NCBI GenBank assembly: GCA_902576125.1
Contig: CACGUF010000001.1
Span: 124,001-188,000 of the forward strand
DNA: 64,000 bases
Reading direction: 5' to 3'
Source of the DNA: an uncultured Alphaproteobacteria bacterium
GTDB lineage: Bacteria; Pseudomonadota; Alphaproteobacteria; HIMB59; GCA-002718135
This document shows positions 9,234-20,139 of the stretch, one piece after another. The notes under the pieces were generated by a model. The model made no database searches. It was not told the origin of the DNA and saw nothing but the letters and a program-made list of their open reading frames with translations. How positions within the stretch are numbered: the first letter of the stretch is position 1; each line of letters opens with the position of its first letter. The position numbers were made by a program, and so were the translations under genes.

Positions 9234-10412
9234 ATGAAAGAAATTGAAGTAAATACAACAACTATTAATTTTGGACCTCAGCACCCAGCTGCACATGGTG
9301 TTTTAAGATTAGTTGTTGAACTTGACGGTGAAGTTGTAGAAAGGGCAGAACCACATATTGGATTACTTCATAGGGGAACTGAAAAATTAATTGAATATAA
9401 AACCTATCTCCAAGCTGTCCCCTATTTTGATAGATTAGATTATGTTTCACCAATGTGTCAAGAGCATGCATTTGCACTTGCGACAGAAAATTTACTAGGT
9501 ATTGAAGTTCCTGAGAGAGCTCAATATATCCGAGTTATTTTTGCTGAAATAACTAGATTATTAAATCATTTGTTAAATATTCCTGCTTATGCTGCAGATA
9601 TAGGTGCTGTTACGCCATTCTTGTGGTGTTTTGAAGAACGAGAGAAACTTCTTCAATTTCATGAAGCTGTATCTGGAGCTAGATTTCATGCTGCTTATTT
9701 TAGACCTGGAGGAGTTCATCAAGATATGCCAAATGGAATGGAAGAAAAACTAAATAAACATTTTAAATCTTTACCAAAATTTATAGATGATCTTGAGGAG
9801 CTTTTGACAAATAATAGAATCTTAAGACAAAGATCTGTTGATATTGGAGTCATTTCAAAAAATGAAGCAATAGAATGGGGATGTACTGGGCCAGTCTTAA
9901 GAAGCGCTGGTATACCTTGGGATTTGAGACGCTCTCAACCATACGATGCATATGATAAGGTTGAGTTTGAAATTCCAGTTGGCAAAAAAGGAGATTGTTT
10001 TGATAGATACTTAGTTCGCATTGAGGAAATGAGACAGAGTATTTTAATAATACAACAATGTTTAAATCAAATTAAACCAGGAGAAATTTCTGTAATCGAT
10101 AATAAAATTACTCCTCCCAAACGGAGTGAAATGAAACACTCAATGGAGTCATTAATTCATCATTTTAAACTGTTTACTGAGGGTTATAGAGTTCCAGAAG
10201 GACAAACTTATAATGCTGTTGAAGCTCCGAAAGGTGAGTTTGGAGTTTTTTTAGTTTCTGATGGCTCAAGTAAACCTTATAGATGCAAGATAAGAGCTCC
10301 AGGCTTTGCTCATTTACAAACACTTGATTTTTTATCTAAAGGACATTTAATGGCTGATATAGCTGCCATTCTTGGAAGTCTTGATATCGTATTTGGAGAA
10401 ATTGATAGATGA
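9234..10412 (+). CDS. nuoD: NADH-quinone oxidoreductase subunit D
   Basis: NuoD is the 49-kDa-type subunit that forms the quinone site together with NuoB and descends from hydrogenase large subunits. The 392 residues start with [15 protein letters not shown], have the LLHRGTEKL motif near residue 45, and end in the conserved DIVFGEIDR. No catalytic element looks altered. The last four bases form an ATGA overlap with nuoE. Confidence 0.97.
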   Translation: MKEIEVNTTTINFGPQHPAAHGVLRLVVELDGEVVERAEPHIGLLHRGTEKLIEYKTYLQAVPYFDRLDYVSPMCQEHAFALATENLLGIEVPERAQYIRVIFAEITRLLNHLLNIPAYAADIGAVTPFLWCFEEREKLLQFHEAVSGARFHAAYFRPGGVHQDMPNGMEEKLNKHFKSLPKFIDDLEELLTNNRILRQRSVDIGVISKNEAIEWGCTGPVLRSAGIPWDLRRSQPYDAYDKVEFEIPVGKKGDCFDRYLVRIEEMRQSILIIQQCLNQIKPGEISVIDNKITPPKRSEMKHSMESLIHHFKLFTEGYRVPEGQTYNAVEAPKGEFGVFLVSDGSSKPYRCKIRAPGFAHLQTLDFLSKGHLMADIAAILGSLDIVFGEIDR

Positions 10413-11008
10413 AACATCCAGGAATGACAAACAAAGTTTATAACATTTCAAATAATGTTTTTAATTGGTCTGAAGTTAATTTTAAAAGGGCCTCTGAGAT
10501 AATTAAAAAATACCCAAATTCTAGGCAGCAAAGTGCGGTAATACCTCTTCTTGATTTGGCTCAAAGACAAAACTCAGGCTGGTTAAGTAAAACTGCAATA
10601 GAAAAAGTTGCAGAAACCTTAAGTATGTCCTACATTCGAGTTTTAGAAGTTGCGACTTTTTATTCTATGTTCAATCTTGAACCAGTTGGCGAAAATTTTG
10701 TTCAAATTTGCAGAACTACTCCATGTTGGTTAAGAGGAAGTGATAAACTTGTAAAAATTGCACAAGATGTTTCAAATTCAAAATTAGGTGAAACTTCTAA
10801 TGACAAAAAATTCACAATAGTAGAAGTCGAATGCCTAGGTGCATGTTGTAACGCACCAATGGTTCAAATCAATGATGATTATTATGAAGACCTTGATGAA
10901 GATAATTTTAGAAAAATATTAATTGATTTAAAAAATAATAAATCAATTAAAAAAGGTTCGCAAATTGGAAGACAAACATCTCATCCAAAAAGAGGTGATG
11001 ATGCTTAG
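10409..11008 (+). CDS. nuoE: NADH-quinone oxidoreductase subunit E
   Basis: NuoE is the 24-kDa-type subunit with the 2Fe-2S cluster N1a in the NADH module. Ligands are Cys101 and Cys106 (CRTTPC) and Cys142 and Cys146 (ECLGAC). At 199 residues it is normal for alphaproteobacteria, with a short charged tail. The ATG at 10409 overlaps the nuoD stop. A second ATG 15 bases downstream is a less likely start. Confidence 0.96.
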   Translation: MKHPGMTNKVYNISNNVFNWSEVNFKRASEIIKKYPNSRQQSAVIPLLDLAQRQNSGWLSKTAIEKVAETLSMSYIRVLEVATFYSMFNLEPVGENFVQICRTTPCWLRGSDKLVKIAQDVSNSKLGETSNDKKFTIVEVECLGACCNAPMVQINDDYYEDLDEDNFRKILIDLKNNKSIKKGSQIGRQTSHPKRGDDA

Positions 11009-12278
11009 AGAAGAAGATAAAATTTTTAAAAACTTATATGGTTTTGATGATTGGTCTTTAAAAGGAGCTAAACAAAGAGAGGTATGGTCAAATACAAAAG
11101 AAATTATTGAAAAAGGATCTGATTTTATTGTTGAAGAAATTAAAAGTAGTCAATTACGTGGAAGAGGAGGTGCAGGCTTTCCTGCAGGATTGAAATGGTC
11201 TTTTATGCCTAAAGACTCAGGCAAACCTCATTACTTAGTAGTAAACGCAGATGAGTCTGAACCAGGGACTTGTAAAGATAGAGAAATCATGAGAAATGAT
11301 CCTCACTTATTATTAGAGGGATGTTTGGTTGCGGGTTTTGCTATGCATGCTAATGCTTGCTACATTTACATAAGAGGAGAATATTACAGTGAAGCTTCTA
11401 ATTTACAAAAGGCAATTGATGAGGCTTATGCTAACAATCTAATTGGGAAAAATGCTTGTGGCACTAATTGGGATTACGATATTTATTTACATAGAGGAGC
11501 AGGAGCATATATTTGTGGAGAAGAGACTGCGCTTCTGGAGAGCTTAGAAGGTAAAAAAGGTCAACCAAGATTAAAGCCCCCTTTTCCTGCAGGTGCTGGA
11601 CTCTATGGATGTCCAACTACAGTTACTAACGTAGAAACAATTGCAGTTGCTCCGACTATAATTAGAAGAGGCGCTTCTTGGTTTAATTCTCTAGGAAGAG
11701 AAAATAACACAGGTACAAAAATTTTTAGTATTTCGGGTCACGTAAACAACCCTTGTAATGTTGAAGAAGAAATGGGTATTGGATTAAAAGAGTTAATTGA
11801 AACTCATGCTGGAGGAGTAATAGGAGGATGGGATAATTTATTAGCTGTAATTCCTGGTGGAGCTAGCGTACCACTAATTCCAAAATCAATTTGTGATAGT
11901 GTAAAAATGGATTTTGATAGTTTGAAAGAAGTTCAAAGTGGTTTAGGCACTGCAGCAGTAATAGTAATGAATAAATCTACAGATATAGTTGATGCCATTT
12001 GTAGACTCTCTCATTTTTATAAGCATGAAAGTTGTGGTCAATGTACTCCTTGCAGAGAGGGCACGGGATGGATGTTTAGAATGATGGAGAAAATGGTTAA
12101 AGGTAATGCTGAAGTAAATGATATTGATAAACTTCTAGACGTTACTAAACAAATAGAAGGTCATACAATATGCGCATTAGGAGATGCTGCTGCTTGGCCT
12201 ATTCAGGGTTTAATGAGACATTTTAGATCAGAAGTTGAGAGAAGAATTAAAGAAAATAGAATAAGTGAGGTTGCATAA
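11001..12278 (+). CDS. nuoF: NADH-quinone oxidoreductase subunit F
   Basis: NuoF binds NADH and FMN and carries cluster N3, making it the electron entry point of complex I. Motifs are [12 protein letters not shown] (nucleotide/FMN loop), the acidic stretch [15 protein letters not shown], and [12 protein letters not shown] with a later HTICALGD cysteine for the 4Fe-4S cluster. The track extends to a TTG at 10965. I chose the ATG at 11001, 5 bases after AGAGG, which gives [11 protein letters not shown] and about 425 residues. An ATG directly before it (10998) is equally readable. The start lies inside the end of nuoE. Confidence 0.96.
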   Translation: MLREEDKIFKNLYGFDDWSLKGAKQREVWSNTKEIIEKGSDFIVEEIKSSQLRGRGGAGFPAGLKWSFMPKDSGKPHYLVVNADESEPGTCKDREIMRNDPHLLLEGCLVAGFAMHANACYIYIRGEYYSEASNLQKAIDEAYANNLIGKNACGTNWDYDIYLHRGAGAYICGEETALLESLEGKKGQPRLKPPFPAGAGLYGCPTTVTNVETIAVAPTIIRRGASWFNSLGRENNTGTKIFSISGHVNNPCNVEEEMGIGLKELIETHAGGVIGGWDNLLAVIPGGASVPLIPKSICDSVKMDFDSLKEVQSGLGTAAVIVMNKSTDIVDAICRLSHFYKHESCGQCTPCREGTGWMFRMMEKMVKGNAEVNDIDKLLDVTKQIEGHTICALGDAAAWPIQGLMRHFRSEVERRIKENRISEVA

Positions 12279-14326
12279 TGCCAACTATTACAATTGATAA
12301 TAAAAAAGTTGAATTTGAAGATGGAATGACGGTTATGCAAGCTTGTGAACTTGCAGGAGCTGAGATCCCTAGATTTTGTTATCATGAAAAACTTTCAATC
12401 GCAGGAAATTGCAGAATGTGTCTTGTTGAAATGGAAAAAGCCCCAAAACCAATAGCATCTTGTGCAATGCCAGCTGGTGATGGAATGGTTATTAAAACAA
12501 ATACTGAAACAGTTCAAAAAGCTAGAAAAGGAGTGATGGAATTTCTTTTAATAAACCATCCCTTGGATTGTCCAATTTGTGATCAAGGCGGAGAGTGTGA
12601 CTTGCAAGATCAGGCTTTGCATTATGGCTTTGATAAATCAAGGTATGAAGAAAATAAACGTGCTGTAAAAAACAAACATATGGGTCCATTAGTTAGTACT
12701 ATAATGACCAGATGTATTCACTGTACTAGGTGTGTAAGATTTTCTACTGAAGTAGCGGGTGTTGATGATTTAGGACTTCTTGGTCGAGGGGAAAATGCTG
12801 AGATTACAACTTATTTAGAAAAAACTATAGACTCTGAACTTTCAGGAAATGTTATAGATTTATGCCCAGTTGGAGCATTAACGAATAAACCTTATGCTTT
12901 TAAATCAAGACCATGGGAGTTGCACAAAACTGAAACACATGATGTTTTAGATGGGGTGGGCTCAAGTATAAGGGTAGATACTCGAGGTAAGCAAGTACTT
13001 AGAGTCTTGCCTCGTATTAATGAAGATACAAATGAAGAATGGATTAATGATAAAACAAGATTTGCAATTGATGGTTTATCCAAACAGAGATTAGATAAAG
13101 TTTATATAAAGAATGAAAATAAATTAATGGTTACTGACTGGAATACAGCATTAAAAAAAATAAAAGATGAATTGGATATAAGAGGAAAAGAAAAAACTAT
13201 TACTCTATCAGGAAAATTTACTGACACTGAGACGATTATTGCAGCAAAACTTTTTTCTGAAGGCTTAGGCTCAAGTTTGTATGATTGTAGATTTGATAAT
13301 GCTCAAATTATTCATGGAGAAAGTGAAAGTTATAAATTTAATTCTTCTATTCAAGAAATTGAGAATGCTGATTCAATTCTTTTAGTTGGTTCAAATCCTA
13401 GATGGGAGGCAAGTGTTCTTAATGCAAGAATTAGAAAAGCATATATAAATAATAACTGTAAGATTGGATTAATTGGGCCAGATATAGATCTAAATTATGC
13501 TTACACCAAAATTTCTAATTCTTTAAGTGGTTTAGATGACATAAAACAAAAAAAATCGGAATTTTCTAAAAATTTTTATAACTCAAAGAATCCATTAATT
13601 ATTATTGGAACATCAGCAATCAATAATAGTCAAGGTGCAGCAGTTTTAAAATTATGTGCTGATATTGCAAAAAAATTACCTAATTATTCAAATGCCCTAA
13701 ACCCTCTAAATGTACTAAATCAGGATATATCTAGAGTAGGTGCACTAGAGTTAGGTTTTGTAAACAAATATTTTGATGAAAATTTTATTTATAATTTAAG
13801 AGAAAATATCAAAATAAATAAACCAGTTATTTTTCTATTAGGCTTAGATGAGATTGACCCAAAAACTTTTGAAGGAGCATTTATTGTTTATCTTGGACAC
13901 CATGGTGATTTAAATGCTCATCATGCAGATATTGTTTTACCCACTCCTGCTTATACAGAAAAAACTTCAACGTTCATGAATATTGAGGGTAGAGTAATAC
14001 AAACATCAAGATGCCATAATCCTTTTGGTGAAGCCAAAGAAGAATGGAAAATATTTAGGGCTCTAAGTAACCTTCTTAATTGTAGTATAAAGTTTAATAA
14101 TCTTAATGATGTAAGAAAGCAACTTATTGAAATTAACAAAAATTTTCTTGAAATTATGGAATGTAATAACTCAGCAAATTTATCTTTTGCATCAGCAGAG
14201 GTCATAAATGATCATAATATTGCATACAACATTTCCAATTTTTATATGAATGACTCTATTTCTCGTTCTTCAGAAACTATGGCTAAATGCACAAATGAAA
14301 TACTAAATAAAGCTCAAGCTTCATGA
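12278..14326 (+). CDS. nuoG: NADH-quinone oxidoreductase subunit G
   Basis: NuoG is the large 75-kDa-type subunit that wires electrons from NuoF towards the quinone module. All expected ligands are visible: N1b Cys34, 45, 48 and 62; N5 His94, Cys98, 101 and 107; N4 Cys146, 149, 152 and 196. A molybdopterin-oxidoreductase-like domain without an active site fills the rest. The extra N7 cysteine motif of some bacteria was not seen. The 682-residue length fits alphaproteobacteria. It starts in a TAATG overlap with nuoF and ends in an ATGA overlap with nuoH. Confidence 0.97.
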   Translation: MPTITIDNKKVEFEDGMTVMQACELAGAEIPRFCYHEKLSIAGNCRMCLVEMEKAPKPIASCAMPAGDGMVIKTNTETVQKARKGVMEFLLINHPLDCPICDQGGECDLQDQALHYGFDKSRYEENKRAVKNKHMGPLVSTIMTRCIHCTRCVRFSTEVAGVDDLGLLGRGENAEITTYLEKTIDSELSGNVIDLCPVGALTNKPYAFKSRPWELHKTETHDVLDGVGSSIRVDTRGKQVLRVLPRINEDTNEEWINDKTRFAIDGLSKQRLDKVYIKNENKLMVTDWNTALKKIKDELDIRGKEKTITLSGKFTDTETIIAAKLFSEGLGSSLYDCRFDNAQIIHGESESYKFNSSIQEIENADSILLVGSNPRWEASVLNARIRKAYINNNCKIGLIGPDIDLNYAYTKISNSLSGLDDIKQKKSEFSKNFYNSKNPLIIIGTSAINNSQGAAVLKLCADIAKKLPNYSNALNPLNVLNQDISRVGALELGFVNKYFDENFIYNLRENIKINKPVIFLLGLDEIDPKTFEGAFIVYLGHHGDLNAHHADIVLPTPAYTEKTSTFMNIEGRVIQTSRCHNPFGEAKEEWKIFRALSNLLNCSIKFNNLNDVRKQLIEINKNFLEIMECNNSANLSFASAEVINDHNIAYNISNFYMNDSISRSSETMAKCTNEILNKAQAS

Positions 14327-15345
14327 ATAGTTTTTCATATTTAAACGATTTATTTATTCCAGGTGGGATTATTATCGCCCAAATATTGGCTGTGCTAATG
14401 CCGGTTTTAATTTCAGTAGCTTTTTTAGTTTATGCAGAAAGAAAAGTGCTTGCACTTATTCAATTACGAAGAGGTCCGAACGTTGTTGGTCCTTTCGGTA
14501 TTCTTCAAAGTTTTGCTGATGCTCTTAAATTATTAACCAAAGAAAATATAGTTCCTGCTAATTCTAATAAAATCGTTTTTTTATTAGCACCGATTATTAC
14601 TATGGTTCTTAGTTTAGCAGGTTGGGCAGTAATACCATTTGCACCAAATTGGGTAATTGCAGATATAAATGTGGGTATAATGTATCTTTTTGCTGTATCT
14701 TCTCTTGGTGTTTATGGAATAATTATGGCTGGATGGGCGAGTAATTCGCAATATCCTTTTCTCGGAGCTTTAAGATCAGCAGCTCAAATGGTATCATATG
14801 AAGTATCAATTGGTTTTGTTATAATAACTGTACTACTTTGCGTTGGTTCACTTAACTTATCAAAGATAGTTGAAGCACAAGAAACAGTATGGTTTGCAAT
14901 TCCGTTATTACCAATGTTTATAGTTTTTTTTATTTCTGCACTTGCTGAAACAAATAGATTACCATTTGATTTGCCTGAAGACGAATCAACTCTTGTTGCT
15001 GGTTTTTTTACTGAATACTCTTCGGCTTCATTTGTCCTATTTTTTCTTGGTGAGTATGCAAGTATGATCTTAATGAGTGCCATGACAGTTATATTATTTA
15101 TGGGAGGTTGGTTACCTCCTTTTGATATATTTCCATTAAATGCAATCCCTGGAGTGATTTGGTTTGTTATAAAAATTATATTTATTTTGTTTTTATTTAT
15201 ATGGGTGCGAGGCACATTTCCTAGATATAGATATGATCAATTAATGAGACTTGGTTGGAAGATTTTTTTACCTTTATCTCTTTTATGGGTAGTTTTAACG
15301 GCAGGTTTTTTAATTACATTTGATATGGTGCCAAATTCTCTATGA
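14323..15345 (+). CDS. nuoH: NADH-quinone oxidoreductase subunit H
   Basis: NuoH is the ND1-type membrane subunit that lines the quinone tunnel and links it to the proton channels. The 340 residues are highly hydrophobic and carry the conserved loops [17 protein letters not shown] (about 37-53) and [21 protein letters not shown] nearby loop has the motif [14 protein letters not shown] close to the C-terminus. It overlaps nuoG and nuoI by four bases each. Confidence 0.97.
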   Translation: MNSFSYLNDLFIPGGIIIAQILAVLMPVLISVAFLVYAERKVLALIQLRRGPNVVGPFGILQSFADALKLLTKENIVPANSNKIVFLLAPIITMVLSLAGWAVIPFAPNWVIADINVGIMYLFAVSSLGVYGIIMAGWASNSQYPFLGALRSAAQMVSYEVSIGFVIITVLLCVGSLNLSKIVEAQETVWFAIPLLPMFIVFFISALAETNRLPFDLPEDESTLVAGFFTEYSSASFVLFFLGEYASMILMSAMTVILFMGGWLPPFDIFPLNAIPGVIWFVIKIIFILFLFIWVRGTFPRYRYDQLMRLGWKIFLPLSLLWVVLTAGFLITFDMVPNSL

Positions 15346-15821
15346 TTAAATATATAAAATCATTTACACTTTTTGAACTTTTGCAAGGGATGTTTTTAAC
15401 TTTTAAATATATGTTTAAAGCTAAAGTAACAATAAATTACCCCCATGAAAAAGGTCCTTTAAGTCCAAGATTTAGAGGTGAACATGCCCTCAGGAGGTAT
15501 CCGAGTGGTGAAGAAAGATGCATAGCATGTAAATTATGTGAAGCAGTATGCCCAGCACAAGCTATTACAATAGAAGCAGAGCCAAGAGAAGATGGCAGTA
15601 GAAGAACTACAAGATACGATATTGATATGAGCAAATGTATTTATTGTGGACTTTGTCAAGAGTCATGTCCAGTTGATGCTATTGTAGAAGGTCCAAATTT
15701 TGAATTTGCAACAGAAACAAGAGAAGAGCTAATGTACACAAAAGAAAAACTTTTAGAAAATGGAGATCGTTGGGAGCAAGAGATTGCTCAAAACATCTAT
15801 TTAGATAGGAAATATCGTTAA
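15342..15821 (+). CDS. nuoI: NADH-quinone oxidoreductase subunit I
   Basis: NuoI is an 8Fe-8S ferredoxin-like subunit with clusters N6a and N6b, bridging NuoG to NuoB. The two ligand sets are Cys60, 63, 66, 70 ([12 protein letters not shown]) and Cys99, 102, 105, 109 ([12 protein letters not shown]). The N-terminal amphipathic segment and the [15 protein letters not shown] stretch are as in the family. The length is 159 residues. It overlaps nuoH by ATGA and nuoJ by TAATG. Confidence 0.97.
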   Translation: MIKYIKSFTLFELLQGMFLTFKYMFKAKVTINYPHEKGPLSPRFRGEHALRRYPSGEERCIACKLCEAVCPAQAITIEAEPREDGSRRTTRYDIDMSKCIYCGLCQESCPVDAIVEGPNFEFATETREELMYTKEKLLENGDRWEQEIAQNIYLDRKYR

Positions 15822-16432
15822 TGTATTTATACTCATTTACATTTTATATTTTTTCTCTTGTAGCTGTTTTATCAGCTTTAATGGTGATAAGTGCAAAAAA
15901 TCCAGTTCACTCAGTTTTATTTCTAATCTTAAGTTTTGTTAACGCATCTGGTTTATTTATTTTATTAGGTGCAGAATTTTTAGCAATGATTTTAGTAGTA
16001 GTATATGTCGGCGCAGTTGCTGTACTTTTTTTATTCGTTGTAATGATGCTTGATATAAATTTTGTAAAATTAAGAGAGGGTTTTTTGCAATATTTGCCTT
16101 TTGGTGCATTGTTGGGGATTGTACTAATTATTGAGTTGGGTATATTGTTTCTTACAAAATCTTTTTCAGAAAATTCACTTACAAATTTTGTTCAACTCCC
16201 TCAGATAAATGACGTAGAAAATACAAAATTAATTGGCAAAGTTTTATACACTGATTATTTTTATTTATTTCAAATTAGTGGTTTAATTCTTTTAGTAGCT
16301 ATGGTTGGATCAATAACCCTGACATTAAGAGATAGAGGGAATGTAAAAAGACAAAATATTTCTTCCCAAAATTTCATTGATGCTAACAATGCTATTGAAA
16401 AGAAAAAAGTAAAATTAGGTGAGGGAATTTAA
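15821..16432 (+). CDS. nuoJ: NADH-quinone oxidoreductase subunit J
   Basis: NuoJ is the ND6-type membrane subunit. The 203 residues form about five hydrophobic helices, with the conserved [22 protein letters not shown] in the third, including the pi-bulge region. A charged C-terminal tail of about 35 residues is cytoplasmic. It lies between nuoI and nuoK with one-base overlaps on each side. Confidence 0.95.
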   Translation: MYLYSFTFYIFSLVAVLSALMVISAKNPVHSVLFLILSFVNASGLFILLGAEFLAMILVVVYVGAVAVLFLFVVMMLDINFVKLREGFLQYLPFGALLGIVLIIELGILFLTKSFSENSLTNFVQLPQINDVENTKLIGKVLYTDYFYLFQISGLILLVAMVGSITLTLRDRGNVKRQNISSQNFIDANNAIEKKKVKLGEGI

Positions 16433-16737
16433 TGATCTACTTAGAACATTATTTGTTTCTTGCAGCAGTTATTTTTACAATCGGTGTTCTTGGAATTTTT
16501 TTAAATAAAAAAAATGTCATTATTATTTTAATGTCTATTGAATTAATTTTGTTATCTGTAAATATCAACTTAATATCTTTCTCTGTTTTCTTGAATGATA
16601 TTTCTGGTCAAATTTTTGCAATGTTAACCTTAACAGTTGCCGCTGCTGAAGCCGCAATTGGATTAGCAATTCTTGTTGTATTTTACCGAAACCTAGGCTC
16701 AATTGAAGTTAATAAAATAAATAAATTAAAAGGATAA
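16432..16737 (+). CDS. nuoK: NADH-quinone oxidoreductase subunit K
   Basis: NuoK is the ND4L-type, three-helix membrane subunit. The two buried glutamates needed for proton translocation are Glu37 ([11 protein letters not shown]) and Glu73 ([12 protein letters not shown]). At 101 residues it is full length. It starts within the nuoJ stop codon and ends 9 bases before nuoL. Confidence 0.96.
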   Translation: MIYLEHYLFLAAVIFTIGVLGIFLNKKNVIIILMSIELILLSVNINLISFSVFLNDISGQIFAMLTLTVAAAEAAIGLAILVVFYRNLGSIEVNKINKLKG

Positions 16738-16746
16738 ATTTTAATT

Positions 16747-18654
16747 ATGGCACAGTTGATTGTTTTTCTTCCTTTGATAGGTTTTTTATTTTGTTTTTTC
16801 TTTGGAAAAATTTATAGTTTTAAAGTATCTCAAATTATAACAACATCACTACTTTTTATATCCGCTATTTTATCTTGGTTATTATTCTTTTCATATTTAG
16901 GTGAAAAAGAAACTGAGGTAATCACTATTTTTAATTGGTTTACTTCAGGAAATTTTGTTGTTGATTGGTCAATTCGTTTGGACTCATTAACAACTACAAT
17001 GTTTATCGTTGTGTGTAGTGTTTCAGCATGTGTCCATCTTTACTCAATTGGATATATGAGTGATGACCAATCGAAGGAGAGATTTATGGGATACCTAAGT
17101 CTTTTCACTTTCTTTATGTTGATGTTAGTCTCTAGTAACAATTTATTACAAATGTTTTTTGGTTGGGAGGGGGTAGGCCTAGCTTCATATTTGCTAATTG
17201 GTTTTTGGTATCATAAACCTTCTGCAAACAACGCTGCAATAAAGGCTTTCCTTGTTAATAGGGTTGGTGATTTTGGATATGCTTTAGGTATAGCTGGTGT
17301 TTTTTATATTTTTGGCTCTATTGAGTTTAATGTTATCTTTGATAATGCAGAAAATTTCAAAGATCACACTATTCAGTTTATAGGTTTAAGTTTTAGTACA
17401 ATTGATTTGCTATGCTTCCTTTTATTTATTGGAGCAATGGGTAAATCTGCGCAACTTGGTTTGCATACTTGGTTGCCTGATGCAATGGAGGGGCCTACAC
17501 CTGTTTCAGCACTAATTCATGCCGCTACCATGGTAACAGCAGGTGTATTTTTAGTAGCTAGAATGAGCCCACTATTTGAATTTGCTTTAGTTACAAATTT
17601 ATTTATTATTTTTATCGGTGCCTCAACTGCGATTTTTGCTGCAAGTATTGCACTTACGCAAAATGATATCAAAAGAGTTATCGCTTACTCAACTTGTAGC
17701 CAATTAGGATATATGTTTTTTGCAGCAGGCTTAGGAGCTTACAATGCTTCTATTTTCCATTTAATGACTCACGGATTTTTTAAGGCACTACTATTTTTAT
17801 CTGCCGGATCAGTTATTCATGCAATGCATCATGAACAAGATATGCGTAAAATGGGTGGGTTGTTTAAAAAAATTCCTTTTACTGGCTCAATGATGTGGAT
17901 TGGATCACTTGCTATTATAGGCTTTCCATATTTCTCAGGTTACTATTCAAAGGAAAGTATTTTAGAAAATGCTTATTATTCAAGTTCATCAATGGCAACT
18001 TTTGCATATATTGTAGGAATATTAACTGCTCTTCTGACAGCTTTTTATTCATGGAGATTATTATTTTTGACTTTTCATGGTGACACAAGATCTGATTTAA
18101 AAACTTATGATCACGCTCATGAATCACCATTTGTTATGACCGTTCCTTTATTATTGCTGGCTTTTGGATCAATTTTTGCAGGAATATTATTTGCAGATTA
18201 CTATATTGGAAATTTACAATATATATTTTGGGGAGAATCAATAGTTCTTCATGATGGGAAACATCATTATTTGCCTTTTATTCAAACTTTAATTGTTAAA
18301 AGTTCAGTGGCAATTGGTGTTATGTTAGCTGCATTAATTTATTTCTACAAAAATCATTTATCTAAAAATTTAGCACATAATTTAGATCCTCTTTATTCTA
18401 TTTCATATAACAAATGGTATGTTGATGAACTTTATCATTCAATTTTTATTAGACCTTATTTCTATCTTGCTAATTTATTTTGGAAAAAAGGTGATGAAAA
18501 AATTATCGATGAATATGGACCTAATGGAATTTCAAAAATAGTATCTATATCCTCAGGTTATTTAAGTCGTTTTCAGTCAGGATATTTATACCATTACGCT
18601 TTTGCTATGCTGGGTGGCTTAGTAATTATTCTAACATGGTTCATATATTATTAA
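16747..18654 (+). CDS. nuoL: NADH-quinone oxidoreductase subunit L
   Basis: NuoL is the distal antiporter-like proton pump subunit with a long lateral helix at its C-terminus. The 635 residues contain FFGWEGVGLASYLLIGFWY, the conserved HTWLPDAMEGPTPVSALIHA, and the ITQNDIKRV-like lysine motif LTQNDIKRVIAYSTCSQLG. The C-terminal quarter has the region of the lateral helix (NKWYVDELYHSIF). It begins 9 bases after nuoK and abuts nuoM. Confidence 0.97.
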   Translation: MAQLIVFLPLIGFLFCFFFGKIYSFKVSQIITTSLLFISAILSWLLFFSYLGEKETEVITIFNWFTSGNFVVDWSIRLDSLTTTMFIVVCSVSACVHLYSIGYMSDDQSKERFMGYLSLFTFFMLMLVSSNNLLQMFFGWEGVGLASYLLIGFWYHKPSANNAAIKAFLVNRVGDFGYALGIAGVFYIFGSIEFNVIFDNAENFKDHTIQFIGLSFSTIDLLCFLLFIGAMGKSAQLGLHTWLPDAMEGPTPVSALIHAATMVTAGVFLVARMSPLFEFALVTNLFIIFIGASTAIFAASIALTQNDIKRVIAYSTCSQLGYMFFAAGLGAYNASIFHLMTHGFFKALLFLSAGSVIHAMHHEQDMRKMGGLFKKIPFTGSMMWIGSLAIIGFPYFSGYYSKESILENAYYSSSSMATFAYIVGILTALLTAFYSWRLLFLTFHGDTRSDLKTYDHAHESPFVMTVPLLLLAFGSIFAGILFADYYIGNLQYIFWGESIVLHDGKHHYLPFIQTLIVKSSVAIGVMLAALIYFYKNHLSKNLAHNLDPLYSISYNKWYVDELYHSIFIRPYFYLANLFWKKGDEKIIDEYGPNGISKIVSISSGYLSRFQSGYLYHYAFAMLGGLVIILTWFIYY

Positions 18655-20139
18655 ATGACAGATATCCCATTATTATCCTTAACAATTTTTTTACCTTTGT
18701 TAGGCGCTTTAGTTATTCTTCTAATTAAAGAAGATGAAAACTCTGTAAATAATATAAAAAAAGTTGCTTTATGGACATCGGTAGGTGTTTTTCTTTTAAG
18801 CTTATTAATATGGCTGCAGTTTGATAATAGTAATGCTAACTATCAGTTTCAAGAAAAATTCAGATGGTTTAATGATTTCAATTTTTACTATCATATTGGT
18901 ATTGATGGAATATCTCTCTTTATGGTTATCTTAAGCACTTTTTTAACACCCTTATGTATCTTAGCAAGCTGGGAAAGTATTAAAATAAGAGTTAAAGAAT
19001 ACATGATTGCTTTTTTATTTCTTGAGACAGTAATGATTGGTATGTTTGCATCTGTTGATATTTTGCTTTTTTATATTTTCTTTGAAGCAGTTTTAATTCC
19101 TATGTATTTAATAATTGGTATCTGGGGTGGAGAGAGAAGAATTTATGCATCTTTTAAATTTTTTTTATACACACTTCTAGGATCAGTTTTAATGCTAATA
19201 GCCATAGTTGTAATTTATAGATTAACTGACTCAATGAGTATTGAAGGTTTGCAGGGAAATTATTTTTCTAAAAATACTCAGATTTACCTTTGGCTAGCTT
19301 TTTTTGCTTCATTTGCTGTTAAAATTCCAATGTGGCCTTTTCATACATGGTTGCCTGATGCTCATGTTGAGGCTCCAACAGCTGGTTCAGTTATATTAGC
19401 AGGAGTACTTTTAAAAATGGGAGGATATGGATTTATTAGATTTTCTCTAGGAATGCTGCCTGAGGCTTCGGCTTATTTTTCACCTTTGATAATGACCCTT
19501 AGTATAGTTGCAGTTGTATACACTTCTCTTGTTGCCTTAGCTCAAACTGACATCAAAAAATTAATCGCTTACTCATCAGTAGCTCACATGGGTTTAGTTA
19601 CTATTGGAATATTTGTAGTTAATTCACAAGGATTAGAAGGCGCAATGATTCAAATGATAAGTCATGGAGTTGTCTCAGGAGCTCTCTTTTTATGTGTAGG
19701 AGTCATATATGATCGAATGCATACAAGAGATATAAATTTTTATGGAGGCTTAGTTAACAGGATGCCTATTTATGCAACGGTTTTTATGATATTTATGTTA
19801 GGCTCAGTAGGACTACCAGGTACGAGTGGCTTTATCGGTGAATTTTTGGTTATAGTAGGCGCTTTTAAATATTCGAGTATTGTCGTTATAGGTGCTGCAA
19901 CTGGTATTGTACTATCAGCAGTTTACATGCTGTATTTATACAAAAGGATTATTTTTGGTATGATTACTAACGACAAATTGAGTGAAATATTAGACTTGAA
20001 TAATAGAGAAAAAATTATTTTAATCCCTCTGGCAATAGCTGTTATATTTATTGGTATTTTCCCAAATATTTTTATTGAACCAATGAGATTACCATTAGAC
20101 TCAATTATAACTAACTATGAGTATGCAAATGCAAAATAA
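18655..20139 (+). CDS. nuoM: NADH-quinone oxidoreductase subunit M
   Basis: NuoM is the middle antiporter-like subunit (ND4 type). Diagnostic stretches are YHIGIDGISLFMVIL, FFEAVLIPMYLIIGIWGG with the key glutamate, and HTWLPDAHVEAPTAGSVILAG. The lysine motif ALAQTDIKKLIAYSSVAHMG is also present. The length of 494 residues is normal. It starts directly after the nuoL stop and its end overlaps nuoN by 11 to 23 bases, depending on which nuoN ATG is used. Confidence 0.97.
   Translation: MTDIPLLSLTIFLPLLGALVILLIKEDENSVNNIKKVALWTSVGVFLLSLLIWLQFDNSNANYQFQEKFRWFNDFNFYYHIGIDGISLFMVILSTFLTPLCILASWESIKIRVKEYMIAFLFLETVMIGMFASVDILLFYIFFEAVLIPMYLIIGIWGGERRIYASFKFFLYTLLGSVLMLIAIVVIYRLTDSMSIEGLQGNYFSKNTQIYLWLAFFASFAVKIPMWPFHTWLPDAHVEAPTAGSVILAGVLLKMGGYGFIRFSLGMLPEASAYFSPLIMTLSIVAVVYTSLVALAQTDIKKLIAYSSVAHMGLVTIGIFVVNSQGLEGAMIQMISHGVVSGALFLCVGVIYDRMHTRDINFYGGLVNRMPIYATVFMIFMLGSVGLPGTSGFIGEFLVIVGAFKYSSIVVIGAATGIVLSAVYMLYLYKRIIFGMITNDKLSEILDLNNREKIILIPLAIAVIFIGIFPNIFIEPMRLPLDSIITNYEYANAK

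Noticed and set aside
10965-11000. TTG start for nuoF in the ORF track
   Set aside because: It would add 12 residues inside nuoE; the ATG pair at 10998/11001 has AGAGG in front and matches the family N-terminus.
14784-15215. 143-residue minus-strand ORF opposite nuoH
   Set aside because: Shadow of the hydrophobic NuoH reading frame.
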